Part shown: positions 1 through 11,149 of the stretch, piece by piece
Layout of the letters: every line of letters begins with the position of its first letter
Numbering within the stretch: position 1 is the stretch's first letter
Assembly (NCBI GenBank): GCA_029891345.1
Contig: CM057003.1
Span: forward strand, 7,482,709 to 7,546,708
Reading direction: 5' to 3'
DNA length: 64,000 nucleotides
From: Dryococelus australis
Taxonomy: Eukaryota > Arthropoda > Insecta > Phasmatodea > Phasmatidae
The notes under the pieces: model-generated
What the model saw: only the letters and a program-made list of their open reading frames with translations
What the model was told of the DNA's origin: nothing
Database searches by the model: none
Translations under genes and position numbers: made by a program

Positions 1-137
1 CAATAGTTTTTAGAACTTTCCTAGCAATTTTCTCGTAAACGAAGTGCCTAATGAATTATTTCGTAAGAGTATTTTCTACTTAGTTTCAACCATAGATTCG
101 TGTGGTGCAGTCAGTATATCCGCTTATCACCTGACAT
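1..137 (-). repeat. Family E terminal-inverted-repeat element, one end, cut by window edge
   Basis: This stretch matches the right-hand end of the element at 56390-56964 over about 140 bases, with clear shared blocks such as ATAGATTCGTG and a terminus ending in TGACATT. The outer end lies near 137, and the rest of the element would lie left of the window. No coding capacity is visible. The class is not determined. The strand given is arbitrary, because both copies were compared in the same orientation at this end. Confidence 0.6.
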
Positions 138-801
138 TTGGTAATGATGGACAACACCACAGCAAATAGCGTGTAGCGCCAAAACTAATCACCGCAGACC
201 TACGGTACTTATGTAGACAGTACTTGGTTTTGTACCCTTTAACACTCCTCTCATTTACGAAACGAAGTTTTTCCACATCCCGTATATAAAGTCAGTGTTT
301 GTATATTTGTTCCCTATGCAATTCCACACTGTTCGACGGATCTGGACCAAATTGGGAAGGAATATCCTTCAGTGCCTAACGTAAAATACTGCGTAAGCCA
401 AAATCTACTCAGGATTTCAATTGGGCCCGACCACACCCCTCCCCCTTCTAACCCCAAAAAATAATTCGATTAATATATTTTTATACTCGGGTAACGCCGG
501 TTAGGTCAGCTAGTAGCTAAATTAATATATATATAATTGGTTATGTTTCATTAATTTTATACGTAAAAATTTATCATTCAACAATGACCTTAATACGTGG
601 CAGCGTGGAAATTGCTAATGAACTGGAGAGTACGGCTGCAAATAGGTTTGCCCCACGTGTATAAATGAAGAACAATTGCGTATCCCTTTAAGTGTATTTA
701 ATACGAAGCTTTAGCTTTAGGAGATTATCTTTTCGCATTCGTACAAATTTACACACGTATAAAACTAGCACGTTTTGCGAAATTTAATTTGTCAGTTCAT
801 A

Positions 802-865
<64 letters not shown>

Positions 866-2628
866 TTCAATGTAGCTATATTTTGGGAAAGGGGGGAGGG
901 GGGATTTTTTATTTCAGGAGTTAGTCATCGGTTATTTTAGAGATTTTATGAAAACCTCGAAAGACTTTTACATATTGTTTCTTTTTAACTGCGACTAAGT
1001 AAATACTCGAGTCAAAAATGGAAATTTTTGTTTTGGAAATTGACTGCGAGAAACCTAAAGTGTGTTACACAACTAACTGCAATTTTTGAAGGAACAACAT
1101 AATACATTGGTTTTGGACTGGTGTGGCCATTAAAAAAAAAGCGAAACGAAGAGAAAACAGCTGACTCACAAACGCATAAACAAATAAACTGTTACTTCAT
1201 ACCTGTAATGTTCTCGCCTACATATTTGGAGCAAAATTCTCTGACTCATCTAAGTACTTGTTGATGTGACTGTTTGAACATTCTGCTTCACTACAAATAT
1301 ACGTGAGTGAAACAAACATTTTTACCTATTCTGACGTTTTATTTAAATGTACATATTCATTTGCAGTCACTTTCATATAAATTCTCATTCCTTCGTAAAT
1401 TATTTGTAAAGATAGCGATTTTTCGCGAAAAAAAAACTTGAGCACAGGGTAGACTTCAATACTATAAGCACTCAACAGCGCTGTGTCTGTTGCCATTGGT
1501 TGCTGTCTGCTTGGAAAGGCGTTTTCATATTTGACCGGGCCACTCAGAATTCGGCAACATCGTGTGCAATCATTTAACACATATCAAAAAGTAATTCAGC
1601 TTTTCAAGGCAGGTAAACGACCCCACATTTTTTTTTTTTTTTTTTTTTTCCGCAAAATTTTACTACACATAATTATTGGTGATGAAGTTAATGTGCGTAA
1701 AGAAAATATCGTTAATTGATAGCGATTGGGTCAGCCATAAATCGGATACTGTTATTCCAAATCCGAATGAGAGAACACGTAGTTTCGTAAATACTAATTG
1801 GCAATATTAATAACATAACAAGTAGCTTTGCGCGTGTCGTCTACACACAATCCGACAAGTGCTGATACGGTTCACAAGCCTTATAATTCGTTTTTCGTTT
1901 AAGTTACTTAACGACATAAGATAATAATTTCTATGCAATAAAAGTACGAAATGTTCCCTAACAAGGGAGTAATTCAAATGATTTTTTTAGCTGAATAAAT
2001 ATCTCCTCTGTACATTTATAGTAGGAAATGAAAATATTTTTCATTACAAGAAACAGTAGAGATAAATAATCTTGTGATTTGTTTATTTGTACGTTAAGTA
2101 ATTGTAAAATATAATTTTCCTTTGTATTTAATGGTTTTTATAGCTGCAATTTTTTAGTTGGGAGTCTCTTTAGACTGTCGTTGAGAGCGGCCATGGCATA
2201 TTGACGGCGGAAAATACACTTCTTTGAAGTTGTGCTTCTCCTCAACCAATTAACCTAATAGGAACTCGTCCTCCTAGAATGATGTCCAGGGCATCGGCTA
2301 ACCCCCCCCCCCCGGCTGCACCCTACGGTTGACCGATAAGCCCGGGTACTCTGCTGAAAAGCTTCCCGCATCAATTCCATCCCCCCCTCTCGTGGCGCTC
2401 CGGACGAGAAGAAAATAAACCTCTCCCCTCGGCAGATCCAACAGGTGATCTCTCCAGGGCGGCAGACCCGGGAAGTTTAGCATCTGGACGCTACCATCCA
2501 TCTCACCCCCTCACCCCTCTCCACTTTCCCGGGGAACTCGTTCGACGGAGATGTAGGGTTCACTTTCCACCCCCTCCCCCTCCCCCAAATCCCAACAAGT
2601 ATCCCCTCGCGAGAGATATTGCTACCGG
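138..2628. other. Unassigned non-coding stretch with microsatellite and C-rich patch
   Basis: I recognise no gene or element here. It holds an (AT)n run at about 806-859, a poly-T run at about 1629-1649, and a GC-rich, C-tract-rich patch at about 2160-2620 including a C homopolymer near 2301-2313. The short frames at 1326-1580 and 2298-2501 resemble no family I know. The GC-rich patch could be a decayed element or part of an untranslated exon; the sequence alone does not decide. Confidence 0.5.
806..859. repeat. (AT)n microsatellite
   Basis: An almost uninterrupted AT dinucleotide run of about 54 bases, seen directly. Confidence 0.95.
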
Positions 2629-3558
2629 AATTGCCAACTTGGTGATTTCATCACCAGATCTGGTGATTTCGAAACATCGCGGGGTTGCCGAATTTCATAC
2701 TAGCGACAGGTCGATCGAAAAGTTAAAGATTTAATTAAAAAAAAAAAAACAGTGAGTGAAAATATTCAGGCGGCTCCTAACATCAGGGTATTGAGAGCCG
2801 ATGAGGGTGTAGCGAGGTGAGCATGGAGCGGCACCGGAATGCAAGGGCGGATGAAACGGGATATCCCCGAGAAACCCCCGCTGACCAGCGGCATCGTCCA
2901 GTACTATTCCCACGTGACCTCGCTGGGAGTCTAGCCCGGTCCGCCTGGGTGGGAGGCGAGTAGTCTAACCACTACACCACCGCGGCCCCGTAAAAAATAA
3001 AAGCTTGCAGCAGATCTTGTGAAGAGATTTTTTTTCATTCTGCTATAATATTTGTGCACCGTAAGTAATGTCTCTTCAAGATGACTCGCTTCTCCGGAAT
3101 ATGGGACAAAGACCTGGAAAGAGTAAGGGGATATGTTGAGACGCACATTACATGTTCTACTGTATGTATTCGTCTGAGCTGTATCATCCATGCGGGAATG
3201 ACGATACGGTTTGGGCCCCGTAGTTTCCTGAAGTTTCAGGAAAATGTTCTCTAAATATATATTTATTCAGATAGATAGTACTGTGTGTTTGTACGTATGC
3301 CTTGTGAATACGTTAGTAAAATATTTTTAATGGGAATTTATTTTTGCTGTCCATTTTTGTTTTAATTTCTCACTTTGGTATATAAATATTTCAAGTTAAG
3401 CAATTGTAACAAGCAATATTTAATAATCATTTCAAGCTGTGAAAACAAATGTTGTAAATAGTTTATTAAAATTTAATTTGAAATATACTGAGATCATAAT
3501 CTGGTGACTTTCTCGTGATTTTGTATAGGGACTTTCTCTCAAGAAAGTTGGTAACTCT
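2629..3558. mobile_element. Repeat family C, copy 1, split by a SINE
   Basis: This non-coding element recurs at 44686-45607. Both copies open with TTGCCAACTT followed by GTGATT after one base, and close with AAAGTTGG plus CAACT-like bases, so the ends are short terminal inverted repeats. Shared internal blocks include CAGATAGATAGTACTG/CAGTAGATAGTACTG and the flanking GTTTGTACGTAT-like run. A SINE at 2750-2990 interrupts this copy. Near the left end is a perfect palindrome, ATCACCAGATCTGGTGAT (2650-2667). I see no reading frame and no clear target duplication. A DNA-transposon origin is likely; the superfamily is open. Confidence 0.6.
2750..2990 (-). mobile_element. tRNA-derived SINE, family S1, nested in family C copy 1
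   Basis: Read on the minus strand, this begins with GGGGCCGCGGTGGTGTAGTG, which contains a box A-like tRNA promoter. It continues with the family's conserved CGGGGATATCCCGTTTCATC-type core and ends with a 3' part ending near CTCAATACCCTGATG. At least nine further copies or pieces lie in this window. Poly-A/T-rich bases flank it, so the target duplication cannot be set. It sits inside family C, so C is older. Confidence 0.85.
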
Positions 3559-5794
3559 TATGGCAACGCTGGACCGGCTCGGCCTGCAAACCAATTTGCC
3601 GTCATTACTCTCGTGCTCACGCCCCTTTACTTTTTTAGTTTTCCCCTAACCACCCCGCAGGCCGCAAAGTCACCCCTGGCGCCGTGCTTTTACGAGGCTC
3701 TCTTAATTTCGTGGAAACCTCCCCTGGTCTGCTGGGAAAAAAAACCTACCTCGCATCCAGACCTACTTAAAAGGGGAGGAGCTTGGAATGAATTTCGTGA
3801 CACGTCGCTGGAGTATTAAATAAAGTGTAAATAATGACTATATAGCATTGATTTAAAATTCAGTTTTAATTACAGCTGCAGAAGTAAAGAAAACTTCATA
3901 TTTTAATGGATATTTGCAGAATATAGGTATTATTGTTATTAGGAGCGGTTAGTGGCAAATATCAAACTTTCGTATCATACTAACGCTCGTTTTAATGTGG
4001 CCGCTCTCTTACTATGTGCTGTATGCTTAAAGTTAAATAAAATAATTCCCACTGAATTGTTTTGTTTTGGTTTTGGTTACGTAAGACTGAAACATGTTTG
4101 GGAAGGGGGGGGGGGGACTCCTTGGTGCTCCAGTATATACTATGTGTCTTTGCTGATAAATATGGCTTATGAAATGTTTCTTGCGGGGAAGCGGTGATGT
4201 CATAGTCGGACTACTCGTATAGCACAGCGAACAGGGTAGCCATAACCCAAATTTTCTGAAATGGAACGCGTGGTCCCATGTTGTCATTGGCCAGTGTGTT
4301 TGCTTGAGGAACTACCGCATCACCCTACTCTTGAATTCCGCTGTTAGTTCATCTTAAGGCAACTTTATTTTTCACTTTCTCACCCCCCCCCCCCCCGCCA
4401 TAACTGTGTCCTTTCTGTATAATGACATGGAATAAGAATGTAATTTGTTTTTACTTGTTTTATTCTTGCCTTTCTCTGACCTTGAAACTTTTCACTTTCC
4501 TTTTGCTTGCATTCAGACAGCCTCAGTTTTTAATTTTTTTTAAAATCTTTTATTACTTTGCTAACTCATCACTAGATACATGCAAAATTCACGTTATTAT
4601 TTGAAGACAGGCGAGACTTCAAACACTTGTGTTTTGTATTGCCTACAGTATTGGACTACAGTTTGTTAGGACACGCCCAGGATGGCTTTGGACCAATAGG
4701 AAATCACTAACGAGAAGCTAGCCCAATGACGTCCGATCGAGCCGAAAGGGAAAACGTGTCCTCACTGCTGCAGAAGCCAATAAAGAAGTGGCACCGGCTC
4801 GAACATGTATTGGGTGGTGAATCTCAGCGTGCTGCCAGAAAATATCGCGAACTTTGTATGTCTTTACTCATCGCCCCGTTATTTCATAAACGATTTCTAC
4901 TATCAGGTAGCCAGGAAGATAAGGATGGCCACGGATGATCCTGCATACCCTAGCGGCATGGCGCTCATTTTCTATTCTACCACTATATTCTATAGCTATG
5001 CTGTGTATTGCGGCACTTTTCTAGGCTACGTATTTTCCACCCAGAAATCCTTCTTCCCGAGTTGTAACTGCGGCTAAGATAAGGGCCTGTTGACTCCTTT
5101 CTGATCTCCCGCGTCCCACAGATCGCTACATTAGCCTGGATTATTGTATTTGCCATCTTGTTGTCTGTTTTTGTTGCTTGAGTTTGCATATACCGGGTAC
5201 GTGTTCTGTGTTTACTACCTTGGTCTTTGTTCATCGATTACTCGGGTCCTTGATCATTAATTTTCTAGTTAATTTAGAGTGGGGGCAAGGCCTCCCAGCT
5301 TATCAGTTGACTTTTGATGTTACTTTATTATCGTAAAAAAATTTTTGCTTTGAGATTGTCCCATGCTTTGTAGTGGGTCCAATCCCACTGCAAAGTTTTT
5401 ATTGTGGTTTTATACGTGTCTTATCCTCACAACTAGTTCTGCTCCCACTTGCAAGTTTTTATAGCCTAGTGGTTTTCTTTTCATATTCGAGTAACCCTAA
5501 GTGTACCCTTTTCCCGGAGGATGTTGTCATGTCTGGGTTTTGTACTAGTTCATATGAGTTCTCTCTGGGTCATTAGTTAAATAAACGCTTCTATCCTTTT
5601 ACTTGCCTTTCTAGAAAAGTATTTCATTATCTTCACATTTTTCTTATGATGTACAATTCTTCTATTTCAAGAGCTCTACGAAATAATATTCTAAGATCCT
5701 CCATTGTAGGACATTCATTCAATACATGGTGTCTTTTACTTGACAGATACATTAGAATGGAGAAGCTACCAAATTGAAGCTATAAATGTTTTCT
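3559..5794. other. Unassigned non-coding stretch
   Basis: No recognisable gene, RNA or element. There is a G homopolymer at about 4105-4117 and a C homopolymer at about 4381-4397. Frames of 60-90 codons occur on both strands but match no family I know and have no coding-like context. Some of the right half may be 3' sequence of the LINE relic that follows. Confidence 0.5.
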
Positions 5795-7201
5795 TTATAA
5801 TTCCAATAGCCTATCGGAATTCGCGACAGGCGATAATGACTTGTTTTGGATGCGTTGTCTGAAAAGATCCAGAAAAGTAGTGTCTCTCCTCATATTGCCT
5901 AATATTTTCGTAGAAATCACTCGGAGGACTTCAGTGGATGTGGTTCTGAAGGCTTCAGTTGTTACTAACCGCGCAGCTCTTTGAGTCTTTAATAGCAACC
6001 GTTGTGTATGTACTGATTGTGCTCTTCTATGCCACCCTACTCACTGCGACCCTGAAAGATAACTTACTATCCATATCACACCAAGATTCGTTACTCTTCT
6101 TTTCATCTTAAGTGATCTCCACTTGAAGCGAACCACTGGTGATCGCTGAAGTCTTCCTTATAATATAATCACTATCGTTTTCTCAACAGATAACTCCAGT
6201 TTCGCATCACTTCCCCTATTTTCCACGTTATTGAATAAATCTTCCTCCTTCATTCCAAATGTTTTCTGTTCCATGCAGGTATCAATAAAAGTAAAATGCC
6301 TGTATATGCAAACGATTTACAATCCTCTGGAATCTGAATATGTAAGAACGTGAAAATAAAGCATGTTCCACAGGACGGGTCCAAGGACCCATCATTGGGA
6401 AAGTCCGTTTGACAATCGTTTCCATACCGTGGCATTATTCACGCCATACTGGCTGAAGCGGTCTTCAAAATCATTTGATATTATCTTGTACAGATCTTGA
6501 GAAAACACTTTCTATTTGAACTCCCAAACTGCGCCATACCACCAGGCATTACCAAATGCACAACTTATGTCTAGGAATATTCCTCTATACAACTTTTATT
6601 TACTTCTAAGAAACTGCCCTTTTGTTTGTTTATTAAACTTTCCAGTACCTTTCCAAGCACTAGGCATAGAGTTAAGGTTAAATAAGAATTTTTCGTGGCA
6701 GGGTCTTTGTTTCCGCTCTTATATAGTATTCTTAGCATTCCTTGCATCTAAGGCCATCACGTTGAAATCCGTCGCTAGATTGAGGTTAACAACCACATTG
6801 TGGCACAACACTCACATCAAGTTTAACATTTATTGTATCGAAATTCACTATTTAATTCCTTTACCTGACTTCGTGTCCAAGAAAAGTGCATCGAGGTTAT
6901 GGCGTCGTTTTGTCGCTGTCCAGATTCACACCAATGGAACGAAATGCACACTAGAATGTCCACTCCAGTCAAGTGAATGTGACACATGCCCTTCCGCGAA
7001 CCTTAGGTTTTTTTTTTTTTCATACTCCGCTGTTTGAAGTACTTCATTTAACTGTGTACTCAACTCTGCATGGATGCAGTAGACACTTGCTACCTTCGCA
7101 AAGTCAGTTGATACTAGCATCGAGTATGTGGGAACGAACAATGCATTCCAATTCACAAAAGAAAACTTTGTCAGAAATTGAAAAAGAGGTTTATCACTCA
7201 C
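5795..7201 (-). pseudogene. LINE (APE-type non-LTR retrotransposon) ORF2 relic
   Basis: Pieces of an endonuclease-reverse transcriptase lie in order on the minus strand. At 6926-7201 the peptide VASVYC and, about 30 residues later, NLRFAEGHVSHSLDW resemble the core of an APE endonuclease. At about 6541-6590 GIFLDISCAFGNAWW resembles reverse transcriptase motif A with its following NxWW. At about 6380-6421 GLSQ*WVLGPVLWN matches the (V/C)PQGSVLGPLLWN motif with one stop. At about 6295-6330 AYTGILLLLIPA stands where the catalytic AYADD box belongs and has lost it. At 5795-5998 AFRTTSTEVLRVIS resembles the post-RT 'YRTxSTxALxVI' segment. It is frameshifted and internally deleted, so it is dead. 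The R1/Jockey-like placement is inference from these motifs. Confidence 0.8.
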
Positions 7202-7777
7202 GAAGGGATCAAGGTCAAACGGACAAAATCACGTGGTACTGAATTTGGACACACACATTGTTTACCTACTCTCCAAAGCATTCCGATAAGATAAAGCGAA
7301 TCTTATATTACATAAACAGCTGAGATGGTGTTCCCCAACTAACTCACTCATTCTGGCAAAAGTATTAATCCTCGAAGTAAATGCATTCGGGCAAAATTCA
7401 TGACAGTCTGAACATTTTTGATGTAAATACTGTAGGTACTTAAAACCACATGGATACACGTGCTGCCGGGGCGGGAACGGAGATATAACGTTTGCAGAGC
7501 TATCAATTGCGAAACTACACGTTCGTGACTAATAGCACGATTGAAATAAATGTGGTGTCGATCGATCAGGTATGGCCATGAGTTGGCCCTCGGAGTCCCG
7601 CGGCGACACGCGGTAATATCGGGAGTGGGCGAAAATTTCCGGGCAGTTTGTCTCGTGACGCCGATGTGATATCGCGCAGATTTTGGCGCCAAACGAAATG
7701 TCGCTACTAGATCTGCGAATTTAAGCCACGAGAGTCGAATATAAAATAGTCTATTCTCTTTTTTACTCCTGTATATA
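7202..7777. other. Unassigned stretch between LINE relic and MITE A1
   Basis: A moderately GC-rich patch at about 7460-7690 has no match I recognise. The 158-codon minus frame at 7348-7824 runs across into the MITE end and shows no domain, so I treat it as chance. Confidence 0.45.
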
Positions 7778-8194
7778 TAGTCTATACGCGGTTTCTTTAC
7801 ACTTGTTGAATCAAACCTTTGCAAAAATCACCCCATACATGGCGCGTTTGGCTCTTTCCTAAATATGCCATTATCACAAGCTTTTTATACTTACGTTAAC
7901 ATAAAAGTACATTATTTTTGGTAAAAAAGGATTTGTTATTTATATTCTATCTATAAAGTAAAAGGTTTAATTCATTATCAATATGAATAAAAATAGGTGC
8001 GTTGGTAATGCATAGTAACAAATAGTTCCTATGCAAACTGGTGTTACACTGAGTGCGCACGAATACGGTGCATTGTCCCTTTGGTTTAATTTTCTAGACT
8101 CGGTTAAGCTTTGTTTGCATGAGGCGGAGGATTATGATGAATATAGAACATGAGCAGGGCTGGAGAAAAGTAGGAAGTAACCGTGAATGGACTA
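7778..8194. mobile_element. MITE family A, copy 1
   Basis: A 417-bp non-coding element with terminal inverted repeats. The left end reads TAGTCTATACGCGGTTTCTT; the right end, reverse-complemented, reads TAGTCCATTCACGGTTACTT. TA dinucleotides flank it at 7776-7777 and 8195-8196, as expected for Tc1/mariner-type insertion. It aligns along its length with 41989-42414, sharing blocks such as GTGCGCACGAAT and AAGCTTTGTTTGCATGAG. It has no transposase, so it would have depended on a partner in trans (inference). Confidence 0.8.
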
Positions 8195-10370
8195 TACCAA
8201 AGAAGATGTTTGCTGCCAACGCGCTCGTATTCACGTAAAACCCAGGGCCTGTATCCCGAGTCGAACGTGAATACTACAAAAGCCTCGCGGTTCAAGCTGA
8301 TTAGTCTAGCAGTTTTGCTATACTAATAAAGATACCTGTTGCACGAAGGCGAGCAGTCCATTAACGCCAAGGTCGCAAGTTGGCGAGCTTCACTACCCTA
8401 CATGAACCTGCTGGATGTCATCGCCGACCGAGAAGAAAGTTAGTGAGAGCGGAGCGAATTGTCTCAGAAGTTTGTTCCAGCGCCAAAAGAAGAAAAAAAA
8501 TTCAGAGGTCGGCGGCCTGAGGGTGTCGGCTCCTGCTGACGATTGAGCTGATTCAAGAAATGAAGAAAAGGGAACAGAAAAAAAGGGGGTTCGAAAGAAG
8601 GAGCAAAAAAAGAAGTGGAGAATCCTCGAGGGGTATTGGAAGAGTTTAACTGCGCCTGTTCCGTTTCTTGCTGCCGGGGGGGGGGGGGGGGGGGGGGTTC
8701 GGTCGTCGCGACGCTTCGCTACCGGGCGGCGCTTTGTTCGGCGCCGCTGTTTCCTCCCCGACCTCATCCTCCTTTTTTCCTACCACCCTACCCATCGGGC
8801 GTCTTCCATTCTGCCCTTTCGCGGAGAGCAGGAGCTGAGATAATGCCGTGGCACGGCCTGCTTGTACCTACTTCCCGTCTCTCTTGCCTACTCCATCATC
8901 AAACGCCTTATGTATATTTTTTTTATCTTCGGTCCGCTTCCTCCGCGTCCTTCAGGCTTTGATTGTTCGCGATCACACTTCGCAGCAAACACTGTTCTCT
9001 TTTCGTCTCCTGAAACATTCTGTTTGCCCCACGGCACTTTCTATCGCCCGGAGAACTTCAGGGCGAGCCCGAGGAAGGAAGAAATATTTCTGAAACTGCT
9101 GTCCGTGTCTGGCTGGAAGGGAAAATTCATTTACTACTCTGGGTCCTTCCGGCAAAGAGGAGACGGTGTTCCAGTGTTGTAACCAAACAATTAACGAATT
9201 TTATCCCCGCACGTGTTTAACTTGCTTGCTGATCACCATACAACTCGCCCTGCAAACTGTGATCAACGCTACTCACACATCTCTTACACTGAAATAAATA
9301 TTTATTTGTACAGGGCAAAAAATAGATTTTGTTGCCCCCAAAGAATTATTTTGTTCAGTAAAAAAGCATGAAAGCCAACAAAATTAGTTTCACTCATATA
9401 AAATATACATGTTTGAATAAACAAAATTTGTTTGTTGGGTCAAAATAAACAATAGGCCGTACATTAGAAAATAAACGTAATTTTTTTTTACATTTTTTTT
9501 TCCAAAAATTAATGAATTATTATTTGCTGATTGCATATATGTAAAATCACACGGCATAAATTTACATTCTAAATTTTTTCATTTGTGAAACTTAGGTAGT
9601 GTTCGTTATTAGATGTATGACTGTAGCAAAACAGAATAATTTAGTATTTGACATAAAATAATTCAAAGAATAAAACGAAGAAATTTTTTTAGTAGAGGCA
9701 ATATAGCATCACATACAATGTGTGAAAGTTTAATAAGGTTTGGCAAATTTATAAAATATAACTAATTATTTGCTATCAAACACCCTTAATGAGAGTAAAA
9801 TGGAGCGATATGAAATTTAGGTTCCAATATCTCCGTGGTATATTGCACGAAACTGTACGTATTACAATTTTCGCTCTGCCAGGGCACAGTATTCCCCGAT
9901 GCGATTGTTTATTTTGATGAAAATAGGCATTGCCAATATTTAACACTTGGAATCAGTGGTAATAATAGATAACTGACGCATATATCTCGGGAGCAGTAAA
10001 CAATTACTGGTGCTTTATATGGCCGTGTCCGAATTCTCTCCAAGTATAAACAAATTAATAATTTTCACAACCTAGGACGTCACTACGTTCACTAATTGAC
10101 ATAAAACTCGCCACATCCAGAACGAATTACCCACAAGAGGCGAAAGTTGGTATACAGCACCGTTCCGGGTGAGGTTTGTTGCAACTGGCCGCATAGAACT
10201 GCTGCCATGAATCATTAAAGCCCTTCCAACACCGATAAACGATGTCCACGATTATTTTAGCGCTTTTGAAAGCCCTACTTGGGATATGTATACTTTTCCT
10301 CCCATTTAGTATCCAACATCCATATGTAAAGCTGACATTTACCATGAGCCTGAGTGTTTATCACGCATCA
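8195..10370. other. Unassigned; CpG-rich patch then AT-rich sequence
   Basis: From about 8340 to 9180 the sequence is GC-rich with frequent CpG and a G homopolymer at about 8677-8697. This could be a promoter-like island or decayed repeat. Overlapping frames on both strands here (up to 124 codons) are composition-driven and show no domain. From about 9200 to 10120 it is AT-rich and featureless. Confidence 0.45.
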
Positions 10371-10379
10371 TCCAAGTGA

Positions 10380-10570
10380 GTGAATGGAGCAGCGTCGGGA
10401 TTAAAAGGGCGGGGGAAACGGGATATCCCCGAGTAAACCGCCTGACCAGGGGCATCGTCCGTCACGATTCCCACATGCAAAAATCCCGGGAACGACCTCG
10501 CCGGGAATCGAACCCGGTTCGCATTGGTGGGAGGCGAGCAGTCTGGCCACTAAAATTCCGCCGGCCCTCG
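10380..10570 (-). mobile_element. tRNA-derived SINE, family S1, with 9-bp target duplication
   Basis: A minus-strand copy. The tRNA-like head is at the right end, with box B-like GGGTTCGATTCCCGGC visible in reverse complement around 10500-10520, and the CGGGGATATCCCGTTTCCCC core is near 10415-10435. The flanks are a perfect duplication, TCCAAGTGA, at 10371-10379 and 10571-10579. This marks a retroposition event. The 3' third of the family consensus is missing. Confidence 0.9.
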
Positions 10571-10687
10571 TCCAAGTGAAAACTTGTGAATTTTTAGAAC
10601 TGTAAACGTGTTAATAATATGCGAGTTCTTGCTACTGCACGTATAAAACAAGAAACACCCGATTTCCAGTGGCCAATAAACTTTAAT

Positions 10688-10820
10688 GCCGCTCGTAGGC
10701 GGATTTTCTCGGGAATCTCCCTTTACTCACGCCCTTTCATTCCGACGCCGCTCCATACTCACCTCGATTCGCCCTCACCGGCTCTAAGGACCGCGATGTT
10801 CAGAGCCGTCCAAATCTTTA
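10688..10820 (+). mobile_element. Family S1 SINE, 5'-truncated copy
   Basis: This is the downstream half of S1 on the plus strand. It runs from the GGCGGATTTTCTCGGGAATC segment through the CACTCCATACTCACCTC-like block to CGATGTTCAGAGCCGTCCAA near the 3' end. The tRNA-like head is absent. It lies only 117 bp from the minus-strand copy at 10380-10570. Confidence 0.85.
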
Positions 10821-11074
10821 AAAGACAATAACTCGAGCATGGCTAAATGAAGAGATTTAAACACCGAGTACTACCTATTTGCCATTACAGAAAAATGCCT
10901 GAGTTAGAAAAAATAATAAAATATATGGCACAATTTATTATGTAAACATTTCCAGACCAACGTGATTAGTACATATGTTGTAGATAAATAAATAAAAATT
11001 ATTGTTTGGATAAAAATAAAAGATTGATGCAGACTTTTTATTTGTCAATAAATAGAAATTTGACTAGAAGAAAA

Positions 11075-11133
11075 TTCTAAACATAACATAAAAAGTTGGT
11101 ATCTGCTACCAACTATTTATGTTATGTTTAGAA
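11075..11133. repeat. Near-perfect 27-bp hairpin with 5-nt loop
   Basis: The left arm at 11075-11101 and right arm at 11107-11133 pair at 26 of 27 positions around the loop TCTGC. The arm contains TAAACATAACATAAA. It could be a small palindromic element, a transposon terminus pair, or a microRNA-like precursor; I cannot tell which. It stands just upstream of a Tc1 relic. Confidence 0.85.
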
Positions 11134-11149
11134 GTCTTTATTTTTACGG

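Noticed and set aside
6516..7037. 173-codon plus-strand frame
   Set aside because: It lies antisense to the LINE relic, whose motifs are on the minus strand; it has no domain and is a shadow.
7348..7824. 158-codon minus-strand frame
   Set aside because: Runs across the border of MITE A1 and shows no domain.
8339..8400. S1 SINE fragment (GAAGGCGAGCAGTCCATTAA)
   Set aside because: Only about 20 bases resemble S1; too short to support.
8393..8962. Overlapping frames of 115-124 codons on both strands
   Set aside because: Caused by GC-rich composition and a G homopolymer; no domain on either strand.
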